Source: Lysobacter sp.
GTDB taxonomy: Bacteria; Pseudomonadota; Gammaproteobacteria; Xanthomonadales; Xanthomonadaceae
Reading direction: 5' to 3'
Assembly: GCA_011526085.1 (NCBI GenBank)
Contig: WYBC01000022.1
Span: 62,001-126,000 of the forward strand
DNA length: 64,000 bases
Below, in pieces: positions 18,943 to 28,130 of the stretch. Both the position numbers and the translations under genes were made by a program. Position 1 is the stretch's first letter; every line of letters starts with the position of its first letter. A model generated the notes under the pieces. The model was not told the origin of the DNA, made no database searches, and saw only the letters and a list, made by a program, of their open reading frames with translations.

Positions 18943-20178
18943 CTACCGCGACCCGGGGCCGGGTTGCTGCGCGAAGAAACGCATCATTTCGCGGCTGGCG
19001 TCGGGGCCTTGCGGATCGGTGTAGGAGCCGGCCGCACTGCCGCCGGACCAGGCATGACCGGCGCCGTGCAGCAGCCAGTGTTCCAGCACCGGGCGACGCT
19101 GCGCGTCGGTGTGCACGGTGCGCGTGTAGGCGTGGCGACCGGGCGGAGATTCGCGGCTGACGTGCGTCGTCAGCGCCGCGCCCGCGCCGGCCTGCGCGAG
19201 CACGTGTTCGCCGTTGACCGGGTGCACGGTGCGATCGAGGTCGCCGTGGAAGACGATGGTGGGCATCGCCGGGCCGCGATCCGGGGCGTGGCCTGCGCTG
19301 CCCTGGCGCATGGCCGCGAACGCCGAACTCATGTCGGTGGCCGCACCCCGAGGCAGGCCGGAATGCACGCCGACCGCGGCGAACAGGTCGGGATAGGCGG
19401 CGCCCATGATCGCCGCTGCGGCGCCGCCGGCCGACAGCCCGGCGACGTAGACGCGCGCGGGATCCACATCGTGCGCCGCCATCACGGCCCGGGTGATGCC
19501 GGCGATGATCGCGGGCTCGCCGCCGTCGCGGGACTGGTCGGCGGCGTTGAACCAGTTCCAGCAGCGTGCGCTGTTGGCCGATTGCGGCTGTGCGGGATAG
19601 ACGACCAGCCAGCCCTCGGCTTCGGCCAGCGCGTTCATGCCGGTGCCGGCGGCGAAATCTTCCGGCGACTGGGTGCAGCCATGCAGCATCACCAGCAGGG
19701 CCGGCGGCTGCGTCGACATGCGGCCCGGCACATACAGGCGGTAGTCGCGCTGGCCTTCGGGGCCGGCATGGACATGGGCGTCGAAGCGCGCGCCCGGTGG
19801 GCAGGCAGGGGGTTCGGTCGTGCCCATGCGCTGCCCCTTCAGCGGCATGCTGCGCAGCTTGGCCATCAGGCTGCGGGGCAAGGGGTCCGCGCCGCTGCGA
19901 CGGACGCTGCCGGGGCCAGCGTTGCGCGCCGATCCGGTGGCGTCTCCCGGCTGCGCCTGCGTCCACGCGCCTCCACTGCCGGGAGGCGGCGCCCGCATGT
20001 CGATCGGCGCGCGGCCTTGCGGGATGTGCGATGCAGTTCGGACCGTTGACGTCGTGCCCGGCGAGGCGGTGTCCGGCAAACCGGTGTCTTCGCCGCGCAA
20101 GACCGCCATCGCCTCGCGCAGGCGACCTTGGCGGGTGAGGCGGGTGGCGCGGGCCATGTCGATGGTCTTGTGCGGCAT
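18943..20178 (-). CDS. PHB depolymerase-family esterase
   Basis: 411 residues. Alpha/beta-hydrolase of the poly(3-hydroxybutyrate) depolymerase-like esterase family, also found among feruloyl and acetyl-xylan esterases. Landmarks: LHGCTQSPEDFAAGTGMN oxyanion-side segment; nucleophile in GLSAGG (S249); and GAGHAWSGG carrying the catalytic His. It begins MPHKTIDMARATRLTRQGRL, the typical N-terminus of proteobacterial members, without an obvious Sec signal. A CopG regulator gene lies 76 bases upstream on the same strand, a pairing seen in related genomes. The true substrate could be medium- or short-chain PHA or another polyester. Confidence 0.9.
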   Translation of the reverse strand: MPHKTIDMARATRLTRQGRLREAMAVLRGEDTGLPDTASPGTTSTVRTASHIPQGRAPIDMRAPPPGSGGAWTQAQPGDATGSARNAGPGSVRRSGADPLPRSLMAKLRSMPLKGQRMGTTEPPACPPGARFDAHVHAGPEGQRDYRLYVPGRMSTQPPALLVMLHGCTQSPEDFAAGTGMNALAEAEGWLVVYPAQPQSANSARCWNWFNAADQSRDGGEPAIIAGITRAVMAAHDVDPARVYVAGLSAGGAAAAIMGAAYPDLFAAVGVHSGLPRGAATDMSSAFAAMRQGSAGHAPDRGPAMPTIVFHGDLDRTVHPVNGEHVLAQAGAGAALTTHVSRESPPGRHAYTRTVHTDAQRRPVLEHWLLHGAGHAWSGGSAAGSYTDPQGPDASREMMRFFAQQPGPGSR

Positions 20179-20254
20179 GCGAATGCTGTCCTGCGCGGTG
20201 GCGCGGTGGTGACGCGATGGAGGATGGCGCCGGCGACGGGGCCGACAGGGACTC

Positions 20255-20674
20255 TCAGACGATGCGGTCGCGCAGGGCGGCCTTGACCTCGGCGCTGGCT
20301 TGCAGCGCCCCCAGCACCTGCAGCCGGCCGATGGTCTCGCGCGCAAGCTCGGCGCTGACGTCGGCCGCGATCACCGCCAGCCCCAGCACCTGGATGTCCA
20401 GGGTGTCGCCGGTCGCGCGCACCGCTTCGAGGTCCGCCCGGGTGAACTGCCGCAGCCCGAGCTCCAGCCGGCGCCGGGTCACGGACTGGCTGACGGCAGC
20501 CTCATGGCGATCCAACTGGTTGCGGATGGCGGTGCGGATGAAGTCGGTGCGGTTGGCATAGAAGCCTTCCTGCACCAGCAGGTCCACCCGGCCCAGGTCC
20601 ATGTGACCCAGATTGATGGTGATCTTCTCGCTGTCGTTGCCGCGGGTGGGCAGGGTCTGGGCGCGTCGGGTCAT
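20255..20674 (-). CDS. CopG-family ribbon-helix-helix regulator
   Basis: 139 residues. The N-terminal ribbon-helix-helix is visible as KITINLGHMDLGRVDLLVQE and the helix NRTDFIRTAIRNQLDRH (about 17-54). The C-terminal half is a helical extension. It probably represses its own gene and the esterase gene immediately downstream. The 105-base gap to its right may contain the promoter but no clear operator was found. Confidence 0.88.
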   Translation of the reverse strand: MTRRAQTLPTRGNDSEKITINLGHMDLGRVDLLVQEGFYANRTDFIRTAIRNQLDRHEAAVSQSVTRRRLELGLRQFTRADLEAVRATGDTLDIQVLGLAVIAADVSAELARETIGRLQVLGALQASAEVKAALRDRIV

Positions 20675-20878
20675 GGCTGCACCTTACAGCACCATCCAGA
20701 TGGATGGCATGAAGATGGTTTGTGGAAGGTGAAGCGTTAAGGTCCGCTCGATCCTGGTCCTGGCGCACGGCTCATCTCCGTGAGCGCTCGCCGGAAGGAC
20801 GCATGCGCGGCGAGCGCTCACGCGGCATTGGCGGCGCCTGTGCATACTCCACTGCCCTTCCGCCGGCCCGCTTCGCCC

Positions 20879-22120
20879 ATGGATCCGTACAAGCTTGCCG
20901 TCGCGCTGGTCGGACTGGCGCTGCTCAGCGCGGCGTGGATGCCGCAGTTGCTCAAGCGCTATCCGCTGACCCTGCCGATGTTCTACGTGGCCATCGGTTT
21001 CCTGGTGTATTCGCTGCCCATCGACCTGCCGCCGGCAAACCCGCTGCGGTTCCCGGTGGCGGCCGAGCACCTGACCGAGTTGGCGGTGCTGGTGGCGCTG
21101 GTGGGTGCGGGGCTGCGGATCGACACGCGTTTCAGCTGGCGACGCTGGCGTCTGACCTGGCGGCTGCTCGGCATCACCATGCCGCTGACCATCCTGGGCG
21201 GGGTATTGCTGGGCCAGCACCTGCTGGGCTATGGCCTGGCCACGGCGATGCTGCTGGGCGCGGTGCTGGCGCCGACCGATCCGGTGCTGGCCTCCGACGT
21301 GCAGGTGCACGGGCCGGGCGAAGGCGGCGAGGACCCGGTGCGCTTCGGGCTGACGTCCGAGGCCGGACTGAACGATGGCCTGGCGTTCCCGTTCGTGTGG
21401 CTCGCGGTGGCGCTGGCGCTGGCGGGCGCCGGCGAGCCGATGGACTGGGGCCGCTGGCTGGCGCTGGACGTGGCCTGGCGGGTGGGCGCGGGCGTGCTGA
21501 TCGGCGGGGGCGTCGGCTACGGGCTGATGCACCTGATCTTCCGGGTCGAACGCGAGTCGTCGCTGGCGACCACCAGCGACGGCATGATCGCCCTCGCCAT
21601 CACCCTGTTCGTCTATGGCGTGACCGAGCTGTGCCACGGCTACGGGTTCCTGGCGGTGTTCGTGGCCGCGGTGGTGGTGCGTCAGCACGAGCGCGATCAC
21701 GAGTACCACACCACCCTGTCGCTGTTCGCGGAGCAGTGCGAAAAACTGCTGATGGCGCTGCTGCTGATCCTGCTGGGCGGCGCCGTGGCCAGCGGCATCC
21801 TCGGCGCGCTGTCGCTGCAGGAAATCCTGTTCGCGCTGATCTTCGTGCTGCTGGTACGGCCGCTGGCCGGCTGGGTCGGCACACTCGGCAGCGGGCTGCA
21901 GCCGCGCGAGCGCTGGACCATCGCGGTGTTCGGCGTGCGCGGCATCGGCTCGCTCTACTATCTGGCGTTCGCGCTCAACCAGGCGGATTTCCCGGGCACG
22001 CGGGCGCTGTGGTCGATGGTGTGCCTGGTGGTGCTGTTGTCGATCCTGCTGCATGGCGTCAGCGCGCGGCAGGTGATGGAATGGCTGGACCGGCGGCGTG
22101 CGAGCGGTCGTCGCACCTGA
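20879..22120 (+). CDS. Cation:proton antiporter, CPA1 (NhaP-type)
   Basis: 413 residues, about 12 transmembrane helices, exchanging Na+ or K+ for H+. Key segments: APTDPVLASDVQ (helix 5 region) and SEAGLNDGLAFPF with the ND cation-binding pair. A further conserved FGVRGIGSLYY lies near the C-terminus. There is no long cytoplasmic C-terminal domain. Start at 20879 (MDPYKLAVALVG) is chosen because sequence before it is not membrane-like. It stands alone; ion specificity cannot be read from the sequence. Confidence 0.93.
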   Translation: MDPYKLAVALVGLALLSAAWMPQLLKRYPLTLPMFYVAIGFLVYSLPIDLPPANPLRFPVAAEHLTELAVLVALVGAGLRIDTRFSWRRWRLTWRLLGITMPLTILGGVLLGQHLLGYGLATAMLLGAVLAPTDPVLASDVQVHGPGEGGEDPVRFGLTSEAGLNDGLAFPFVWLAVALALAGAGEPMDWGRWLALDVAWRVGAGVLIGGGVGYGLMHLIFRVERESSLATTSDGMIALAITLFVYGVTELCHGYGFLAVFVAAVVVRQHERDHEYHTTLSLFAEQCEKLLMALLLILLGGAVASGILGALSLQEILFALIFVLLVRPLAGWVGTLGSGLQPRERWTIAVFGVRGIGSLYYLAFALNQADFPGTRALWSMVCLVVLLSILLHGVSARQVMEWLDRRRASGRRT

Positions 22121-22286
22121 TCGGTGCGGACGGTGCATGTCGTCGTCGCGCGGCCTTCAGGGCCGCCGCTTTCGATCCGCAGACGTTTTGTTTTCGTGGG
22201 CCGTGGGCGCGGCGCCGATGTCGTCGCGCACAGGTGTCCGCCCGGGCCGGCCCGAGGACCGCTCCGCAGGACGCGAACACGCTTGT

Positions 22287-23450
22287 TCAGCGTTTCAGAT
22301 AGACGATCAACAGCACCAGATCCTCATCGCCGGTCTGGTGGATCGAATGGGTGCTGCCGGTGCGGGTGAGCAGCGCGTCGCCCGCGCTCACGTCATGCAA
22401 CACGCCGTCGAGAATGTAACGGCCGCGACCGGAGAGGACGTAGTAGATCTCGTCGTGGTCGTGCGGGTGCAGGCCGATGCCCGCGCCCTTGTGCAGCACG
22501 CGTTTGCGGAAAGCGAACGGCATGTCCGGGGCGTCGGCGAAGAACGGGTATGCGGTGGTCGTACCGGGCCCGCCATGCGGGCCGGCCTGCGGGCGCGCGA
22601 GGTCCGTGCCGTGCGCGATGGCGGAAGGATGCGGCTGTGCGGCGCGGTCAACCCGCGCGGTCGGACGCGCGCCGCAGTCGGTATCGCGCACGACCGTGGG
22701 CGCCAGCGCGGGATCGAGCGCCTTCCAGCCGCCGACCACCAGGCACGCCACCGCCACCGCGCCGCGCGCGTGGAAATGGGTGTCGTCGGTCTGCGCGATG
22801 TCGGGCGTGCGCGCTTCCGGCACATGCATGAAGAACAGCTTCGACGGCTCGTCGCCGAGCGCGCGCAGCCAGTCCATGCTGCTGGCGTTGAGATCGATCA
22901 GTCCGATGCGCTCGCGCGCCGCGAGATCGCGCACGGCCTGCGCGTACAGGCCATGGGTGTCGAGCAGTTGGCCGCGATCGAACTTGCGCCGCGCCACCGG
23001 CGTGATCAGCAGCGGCGTCGCGCCGCGTTCGCGCGCCAGCGTCACGTAGCGCATCAGCCAGGCCGGAAACGCGTTGCGCGGTTCGCTGTAGCGCGCGGGG
23101 TCTTCGATCTTCTCGTCGTTGTGCCCGAACTGGATCAGCAGCACGTCGCCGCGACGCAGATCCTTCGCGATCCCGTCCAGCCAGCCCTGTTCGATGAAGC
23201 TGCGCGCACTGCGGCCGCTCTGGGCGTGATTGCGCACGTCCCAGACGTTCGGATCGAGGAAACCCTGCAGCGCCATGCCCCAGCCTTCGCGCGGCGCGCG
23301 CTCGGGGCCGTAGTGGCTGGCGGTGGAGTCGCCGGCGATGAAGACGCGGCGCGGCGCGGTCGATGGCGATGGTTCCGCCGCCGCGGCCGTCGTTGCCGCC
23401 GTGGCTGCGGACAGCAGCAACACGACGCACGCGATCAGCCCGCGCATCAT
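22287..23450 (-). CDS. SGNH rhamnogalacturonan acetylesterase fused to a C-terminal cupin
   Basis: 387 residues. Signal peptide (1-25), then a CE12/SGNH domain that removes acetyl groups from pectin backbones: block I FIAGDSTAS (nucleophile S42), block III QFGHNDE (109-113), and DDTHFH with the catalytic Asp/His (about 222-227). The C-terminal 90 residues (about 295-387) form a separate cupin barrel with HPHDHDEIYYVLSG metal-binding histidines and a final His in GSTHSIH. Single-domain esterases of this family end before that point. Lies 3 bases after kduD on the same strand, so it is the last gene of kduI-kduD-esterase. ATG at 23447 is an alternative start. Confidence 0.88.
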   Translation of the reverse strand: MMRGLIACVVLLLSAATAATTAAAAEPSPSTAPRRVFIAGDSTASHYGPERAPREGWGMALQGFLDPNVWDVRNHAQSGRSARSFIEQGWLDGIAKDLRRGDVLLIQFGHNDEKIEDPARYSEPRNAFPAWLMRYVTLARERGATPLLITPVARRKFDRGQLLDTHGLYAQAVRDLAARERIGLIDLNASSMDWLRALGDEPSKLFFMHVPEARTPDIAQTDDTHFHARGAVAVACLVVGGWKALDPALAPTVVRDTDCGARPTARVDRAAQPHPSAIAHGTDLARPQAGPHGGPGTTTAYPFFADAPDMPFAFRKRVLHKGAGIGLHPHDHDEIYYVLSGRGRYILDGVLHDVSAGDALLTRTGSTHSIHQTGDEDLVLLIVYLKR

Positions 23451-23453
23451 GGC

Positions 23454-24212
23454 CTATCGCGCCAGCCAGCCGCCGTCGACAGGAATGATCGCGCCGTTGA
23501 CGTAGTCGCTGGCGCGGCTGGCGAGAAACACCGCGGCACCGGCGAGATCCGACGGCGTGCCCCAGCGCCCGGCCGGGATGCGGTCGAGGATCGCCTTGTT
23601 GCGCGCCTCGTCCGCGCGCAGCTGCGCGGTGTTGTTGGTGATCATGTAACCGGGGGCGATCGCGTTGATGTTCACGCCCTTGCCGCCCCACTCGTTCGCG
23701 AGCAGGCGGGTGATGCCGGCGATGCCCGATTTGCTGGCGGTGTACGACGGCACGCGGATGCCGCCCTGGAACGACAGCATCGAGGCGATGTTGACGATCT
23801 TGCCGCCGCCGTTGGCGATGAAATGCCGGCCCGCGGCCTGGCACAGGAAGAACGCGGACTTGATGTTGACGTTCATCACGTCGTCCCAGTCCTGCTCGGT
23901 GAAATCGACCGCGTCGGCGCGGCGGATCAGGCCAGCGTTGTTGACCAGGATGTCGAAACGGCCGTATTCGTCGAGGGTTTCCTCGAGCATGCGCTGCACC
24001 GGCTCGACGCTGATCAGGTTGGCCTCGATGTCGATGCAGCGGCGGCCCAGCGCGCGCACGCGCGCGGCGGTCTCGGTGGCGGGCGAAACGCCGGCGACGG
24101 CGATGTCCGCGCCCGCTTCGGCCAGCGCCAGCGCGATGCCCTGCCCCAGCCCGGTGCTGCCGCCGGTGATCAGCGCGACGCGGCCCGTGAGGTCGAAGAG
24201 TGCCGTGCTCAT
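23454..24212 (-). CDS. kduD: 2-dehydro-3-deoxy-D-gluconate 5-dehydrogenase
   Basis: NAD-dependent short-chain dehydrogenase that converts 2,5-diketo-3-deoxygluconate (DKII) to 2-keto-3-deoxygluconate in pectin and uronate catabolism. 252 residues. Cofactor loop TGGSTGLGQG (16-25), NNAG, catalytic Ser in NIASMLSFQGG, and YTASK with the Tyr/Lys pair. The close KduD match is carried by the C-terminal RIPAGRWGTPSDLAGAAVFL region. It follows kduI by 7 bases, which supplies its substrate. Confidence 0.95.
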   Translation of the reverse strand: MSTALFDLTGRVALITGGSTGLGQGIALALAEAGADIAVAGVSPATETAARVRALGRRCIDIEANLISVEPVQRMLEETLDEYGRFDILVNNAGLIRRADAVDFTEQDWDDVMNVNIKSAFFLCQAAGRHFIANGGGKIVNIASMLSFQGGIRVPSYTASKSGIAGITRLLANEWGGKGVNINAIAPGYMITNNTAQLRADEARNKAILDRIPAGRWGTPSDLAGAAVFLASRASDYVNGAIIPVDGGWLAR

Positions 24213-24219
24213 GCGCGCC

Positions 24220-25068
24220 TCACTTCAGTTGGCAGATGTCGAGCTGTTGCATGTCGGTGTAATCGAGGTTCTCGCCGCCCATGGCCCAGATGAAGCCGTA
24301 GTTGCGCGTGCCCGAGCCCATGTGGATCGACCACGGCGGCGACACCACCGCTTCCCCGTCGCCGATCACCAGATGGCGCATGTCCGCGGGATCGCCCATG
24401 AAATGCATGACCTTCTGGTCGTCGCCCAGGCCGAAGTAGAAATAGACCTCGGAACGGCGATCGTGCAGATGCGGCGGCATCGTGTTCCAGACGCTGCCGG
24501 TCTTCAGCAGGGTCAGGCCGAGCAGCAGCTGGCACGACTGGCAGGTGGCCGGGACGATGTACTGGTAGATCGTGCGTTCGTTCGAGGTTTCCAGCGCGCC
24601 GCGCTCCAGCGGCACCGCCTGCGCGATCGAAATGTGCTTCGTCTCGTGGCGCGCGTGCGCCGGCGTGGAGAACAGATAGAAGCGCGCGGGATTCGCCGGA
24701 TCGGCGGACGCGAACGTCACTTCGGCGCTGCCCATCGGCACGTACAGCGCGTCCTTCGGTTTCAACGTGTAGGCGACGCCGTCGACGGTCGCGATGCCGT
24801 CGCCGTCGGCGACGTTCACCACGCCGAGTTCGCGGCGTTCCAGAAAGGGTTTGCCGGCCGCGGAGGCCGGCTGGGTTTGCACGGGCAACGAAAGCGTGGA
24901 ACGCACCGGCGCGGCGCCGCCGACGACGATGCGTTCGTAATGGGTGTAATTCAGGCGGACGGCATCGGCGACGAACAGGCCATCGATCAGATAGCGCTCG
25001 CGCAGCTGGTCGTTGGTGGCGCCTGCCATCGAGTCCGGATGGCAGGCGTGATAGGTCTTCTCGAACAT
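24220..25068 (-). CDS. kduI: 5-dehydro-4-deoxy-D-glucuronate isomerase
   Basis: Zinc cupin isomerase converting 4-deoxy-5-keto-uronate (DKI) to DKII, the substrate for KduD. 282 residues from ATG 25068 ([14 protein letters not shown]), matching the 278-residue E. coli enzyme. The metal ligands are in [15 protein letters not shown] (two His and a Glu) with a further His in [10 protein letters not shown]. It is the first gene of kduI-kduD-esterase; a predicted LacI-type operator lies 59-73 bases upstream. Confidence 0.97.
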   Translation of the reverse strand: MFEKTYHACHPDSMAGATNDQLRERYLIDGLFVADAVRLNYTHYERIVVGGAAPVRSTLSLPVQTQPASAAGKPFLERRELGVVNVADGDGIATVDGVAYTLKPKDALYVPMGSAEVTFASADPANPARFYLFSTPAHARHETKHISIAQAVPLERGALETSNERTIYQYIVPATCQSCQLLLGLTLLKTGSVWNTMPPHLHDRRSEVYFYFGLGDDQKVMHFMGDPADMRHLVIGDGEAVVSPPWSIHMGSGTRNYGFIWAMGGENLDYTDMQQLDICQLK

Positions 25069-25126
25069 CGCTTCCCCGCTGGGATGCCTTGGGTCCGGCC
25101 GAATCATAACCGGGTTTGGCGCGTTT

Positions 25127-25141
25127 TGACACCGGTTACCA
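25127..25141 (-). promoter_or_regulatory. Candidate LacI-family operator upstream of kduI
   Basis: TGACACCGGTTACCA read on the plus strand, an imperfect palindrome centred on CCGG. It lies between the kduI start and the end of the lacI-type gene. The same motif with few changes recurs at 30030-30044, 36169-36183 and 36296-36310, all next to pectin genes. Confidence 0.6.
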
Positions 25142-25193
25142 ATCGAATCCGGCATGCCGCGTGCCGTCGGTGCGCGGGAAGGTGCGGGAGGGC

Positions 25194-26261
25194 TTAAACC
25201 ACCTGCGGCGGCAGGCAGGAATCGCGGGCGACGAGGTGCGGGGTGACCGCGGTCATCACCGCGGCCGGTGCGGCGTCCTGGGTCAGGAGCAGGCCGGCGG
25301 CCTGGCGGCCGACATCGCGCACCGGCAGGCGGATGGTGCTCAGCGCCGGCCACAACTGCGAGGCCAGCGGACTGTCGTCGTAACCGACCACCGACAGTTC
25401 GCCGGGGATCGAAATGCCCATGCGCTGCGCGGCCTTGTACACGCCCGCGGCCATTTCGTCGTTGCAGGCGAAGATCGCGGTCGGGCGATCCGGACGCGCG
25501 AGCAGTTGCTCGGCGCCGGCGACGCCAGATTCGAAGGTGTAGCCGCCTTCGTAGATGCGCTCCGGCGGCACCTGGATGCCGCGCTTCGCGAGCGCGTCGA
25601 CGAAGCCCTCGCCGCGTTCGATCGACGAGCGGTACCGCTTCGGGCCGGTGATCAGGCCGATGCGGCGATGGCCGAGCGATTCGAGATAGTTCGCGGCTTC
25701 GGCGCCGGCGCTGCGGTCGTGGGTGACCAGCATCCGCCCGGGTTCGTCCATCGCCACCGACGCGATCCGCACGTAGCGGCAATCGATCGCGCGCAGCGCC
25801 TCGGCCAGGGCTTCGTCCTCGGACACGCGCGGAATCAAAATGACGCCGTGCAGCTTCTGCTGCTGCACGAAACGGCGGATGCCGTCGACATAGCCCTCGC
25901 TCTTGCTGTCGCAAGGATGGACCACGAGTTCGTAGCCGGAATCGCGCAGCGCATCGAGCACGCCGTACTGGATGTTGACGATGTACTGCGCGGTGGGATT
26001 GTCGAACACCAGCCCGATCAGGAACGAACGCCGGAAGGCCAGACCGCGCGCCTGCGGATCGGGCGCATACCCGTACTCGCGCATCAATGCATGCACCTTG
26101 GCGCGGGTATCGGGTTTGACCAGCGGCGAATCGTTGATCACCCGCGACACGGTTTTCTTCGAGACCCCCGCGAGCCGTGCGATATCGTTGATGGTGGCCT
26201 TGCCGGGCACCGGCACCTTCGGGGCGCGGCTCGTCTTCGCTGCGGGGGTTTTGGCGGTCAT
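25194..26261 (-). CDS. LacI-family regulator of the pectin/uronate genes
   Basis: 355 residues from ATG 26261. N-terminal LacI helix-turn-helix ([20 protein letters not shown], about residues 21-41) with hinge helix, then a periplasmic-binding-protein-like effector domain ([20 protein letters not shown] onward; [19 protein letters not shown] near the C-terminus). Its position between the transporter operon and kduI-kduD-esterase, on the same strand, makes it the obvious local repressor. The inducer is probably a uronate catabolite such as KDG or DKI, which is inference. The upstream in-frame extension to 26354 is not supported by HTH homology. Confidence 0.92.
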   Translation of the reverse strand: MTAKTPAAKTSRAPKVPVPGKATINDIARLAGVSKKTVSRVINDSPLVKPDTRAKVHALMREYGYAPDPQARGLAFRRSFLIGLVFDNPTAQYIVNIQYGVLDALRDSGYELVVHPCDSKSEGYVDGIRRFVQQQKLHGVILIPRVSEDEALAEALRAIDCRYVRIASVAMDEPGRMLVTHDRSAGAEAANYLESLGHRRIGLITGPKRYRSSIERGEGFVDALAKRGIQVPPERIYEGGYTFESGVAGAEQLLARPDRPTAIFACNDEMAAGVYKAAQRMGISIPGELSVVGYDDSPLASQLWPALSTIRLPVRDVGRQAAGLLLTQDAAPAAVMTAVTPHLVARDSCLPPQVV

Positions 26262-26326
26262 GCGGGGATTATGGCCCGAATCGACGCGCGTTGTCCTTCG
26301 GGACATTTTCGGCGGAGAACCTCGCC

Positions 26327-27610
26327 TCAGTGCTTCAGCGCCGCCGGCAGCCACAGCGACAGCGACGGCACGAAGGCCACCGCCAGCAGCACCGCCAGCG
26401 CGGCCAGCCAGAACGGCCAGATGGTCTTCAGCGATTCGCCGATGCTGATGCGGCCGATCGCGGTGCCGACGAACAGCACCGAGCCCACCGGCGGCGTGAC
26501 CAGGCCGATGCCGCCGGCGAGGATCAGCACCACGCCGAACTGCAGCGGATCGATGCCATAGGCTTTGGCCACCGGCAGGAAGATCGGCGTGCAGATCAGG
26601 ATCATCGGCGCCAGATCCATGAAGGTGCCGAGCAGCAACAGCACCAGCACGATCAGCAGCAGCACCATCAGTTTGTCGTGCGCGATCGCGCGCAGCGCGT
26701 CGACGGTCGCCGCCGGCACTTCGAGGTAGGCCAGCAACCAGCCGAACGCGGCCGCGGCGGCGATCACGAACAGGATCGCGCCGGTGGTGCGCGCCGCGTG
26801 GGTCACGGTGTCGACGAACGACGCCCAGTTGAGCCGGCGATACGCCACCCCGGCCACCAGCAGCGCATAGACCACGGCGACCGCGGCGCTTTCGACCGCG
26901 GTGAAGATGCCGGCGCGGATGCCGAAGAAGATCAGCGCCACCAGCAGCAGGCCCGGCAGCGCGGCGACGAAGCGCTGCAGCAGCGCGGCGAAACCCGGGA
27001 AGGCCTCGGTGCCGTAGCCGGCCCGGCGCGCGAGCACGTAGGCGGTGACCATCATCGACAGCGTCATCAGCAGCGCCGGCAGCATGCCCGCGGCGAACAG
27101 ATCGACGATGGACACGCCGCCGCCGGCCGCGGCCGAAAACAGGATGAGGTTGTGCGACGGCGGCACCAGCAGCGCGACCAGCGCCGCGGTGATGCTGACG
27201 TTCACCGCGTAATCCTTCGCGTAACCGCGCTGGACCATCTGCGGGATCATCGCGCCGCCGACCGCGGACACGTCGGCGATGGCCGAGCCCGACACGCCGC
27301 CGAAGAACAGCGACGACACGATGCTGACCTGGCCGAGACCGCCGCGCATGCGCCCGACCAGCGCGCTGGCGAGGCCGATCAGGCGTTCGGAAATGCCGCC
27401 GCGCATCATGATTTCGCCGGCGAGGATGAACAGCGGAATCGCCACCAGCGACGCGGAACCGGCGCCTGCGGTGACCTGCTGCACCAGCACCAGCGGCGGC
27501 AGGTCGATGTAGAACAGCGTCGCCAGCGCGGCGACCGCCAGCGAAAACGCCACCGGCACGCCGAGGGCGAGCAGCAGCGCGAAGACGCCGAAGAGGATCG
27601 CGATCGCCAT
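26327..27610 (-). CDS. TRAP transporter large permease (DctM family)
   Basis: 427 residues with about 12 transmembrane helices, the Na+-coupled translocating subunit of a TRAP system. Typical segments: IPLFILAGEIMMRGGISERLIGLA, FGGVSGSAIADVSAVGG and the C-terminal VTPPVGSVLFVGTAIGRI. Start ATG 27610 (MAIAILFGVFALL) lies 2 bases after the small permease stop, so the genes are translationally linked. Position within a uronate operon suggests uptake of galacturonate, unsaturated galacturonates or related acids. Confidence 0.95.
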   Translation of the reverse strand: MAIAILFGVFALLLALGVPVAFSLAVAALATLFYIDLPPLVLVQQVTAGAGSASLVAIPLFILAGEIMMRGGISERLIGLASALVGRMRGGLGQVSIVSSLFFGGVSGSAIADVSAVGGAMIPQMVQRGYAKDYAVNVSITAALVALLVPPSHNLILFSAAAGGGVSIVDLFAAGMLPALLMTLSMMVTAYVLARRAGYGTEAFPGFAALLQRFVAALPGLLLVALIFFGIRAGIFTAVESAAVAVVYALLVAGVAYRRLNWASFVDTVTHAARTTGAILFVIAAAAAFGWLLAYLEVPAATVDALRAIAHDKLMVLLLIVLVLLLLGTFMDLAPMILICTPIFLPVAKAYGIDPLQFGVVLILAGGIGLVTPPVGSVLFVGTAIGRISIGESLKTIWPFWLAALAVLLAVAFVPSLSLWLPAALKH

Positions 27611-27612
27611 GC

Positions 27613-28110
27613 TCAGCGCGCCTCCCGTGCCGCGGGCCGCCGGAGGCAGCGACCGAGCGCGAACACGACCATCAGCGCACCGCCCAGCGCCACCGGCGCG
27701 TACGGCAGGGTTTCCGGGAACGGCGCACCGGCGGCGCGCACATCGACACCGTCGAGGAACAACCGCGCGGCCCACCACGCCAGCACCGCGCCGAGCAGCG
27801 CGATCGCCAGTTTCGTGCCGACGAACAGCGCGCGTTTCAGCGCGGGCGGCGCGGCATCTGCGAGCAGCGTGAACGCGAAGTGGCGATCGCTGTGCACGCC
27901 CGCGGCTGCGCCGAAGGACATCGCGGCGGTCAGCAGCACCAGCGTGACCGGCTCGGTCCAGCCCGGCGAATCGTTGAGCACGTAACGCGCGAACACCTGC
28001 CAGCCCTGCACGACGACGAGGCCGACCAGCGCGATGGCGGCAAGCGCGATCGCCAGACCCGCCAGGCGATCCAGCGGCGTTGGCGATGGGAGGGCATTCG
28101 GTTCCGGCAT
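27613..28110 (-). CDS. TRAP transporter small permease (DctQ family)
   Basis: 165 residues with four transmembrane helices, the partner membrane subunit of DctM. The family core is VFARYVLNDSPGWTEPVTL (about residues 39-57). A second conserved region, around SFGAAAGVHSDRHFAF, follows. It is read between the binding protein (20 bases upstream) and DctM (2 bases downstream). Confidence 0.92.
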   Translation of the reverse strand: MPEPNALPSPTPLDRLAGLAIALAAIALVGLVVVQGWQVFARYVLNDSPGWTEPVTLVLLTAAMSFGAAAGVHSDRHFAFTLLADAAPPALKRALFVGTKLAIALLGAVLAWWAARLFLDGVDVRAAGAPFPETLPYAPVALGGALMVVFALGRCLRRPAAREAR

Positions 28111-28130
28111 CGTCGGCGTTCCTCTCGTTC

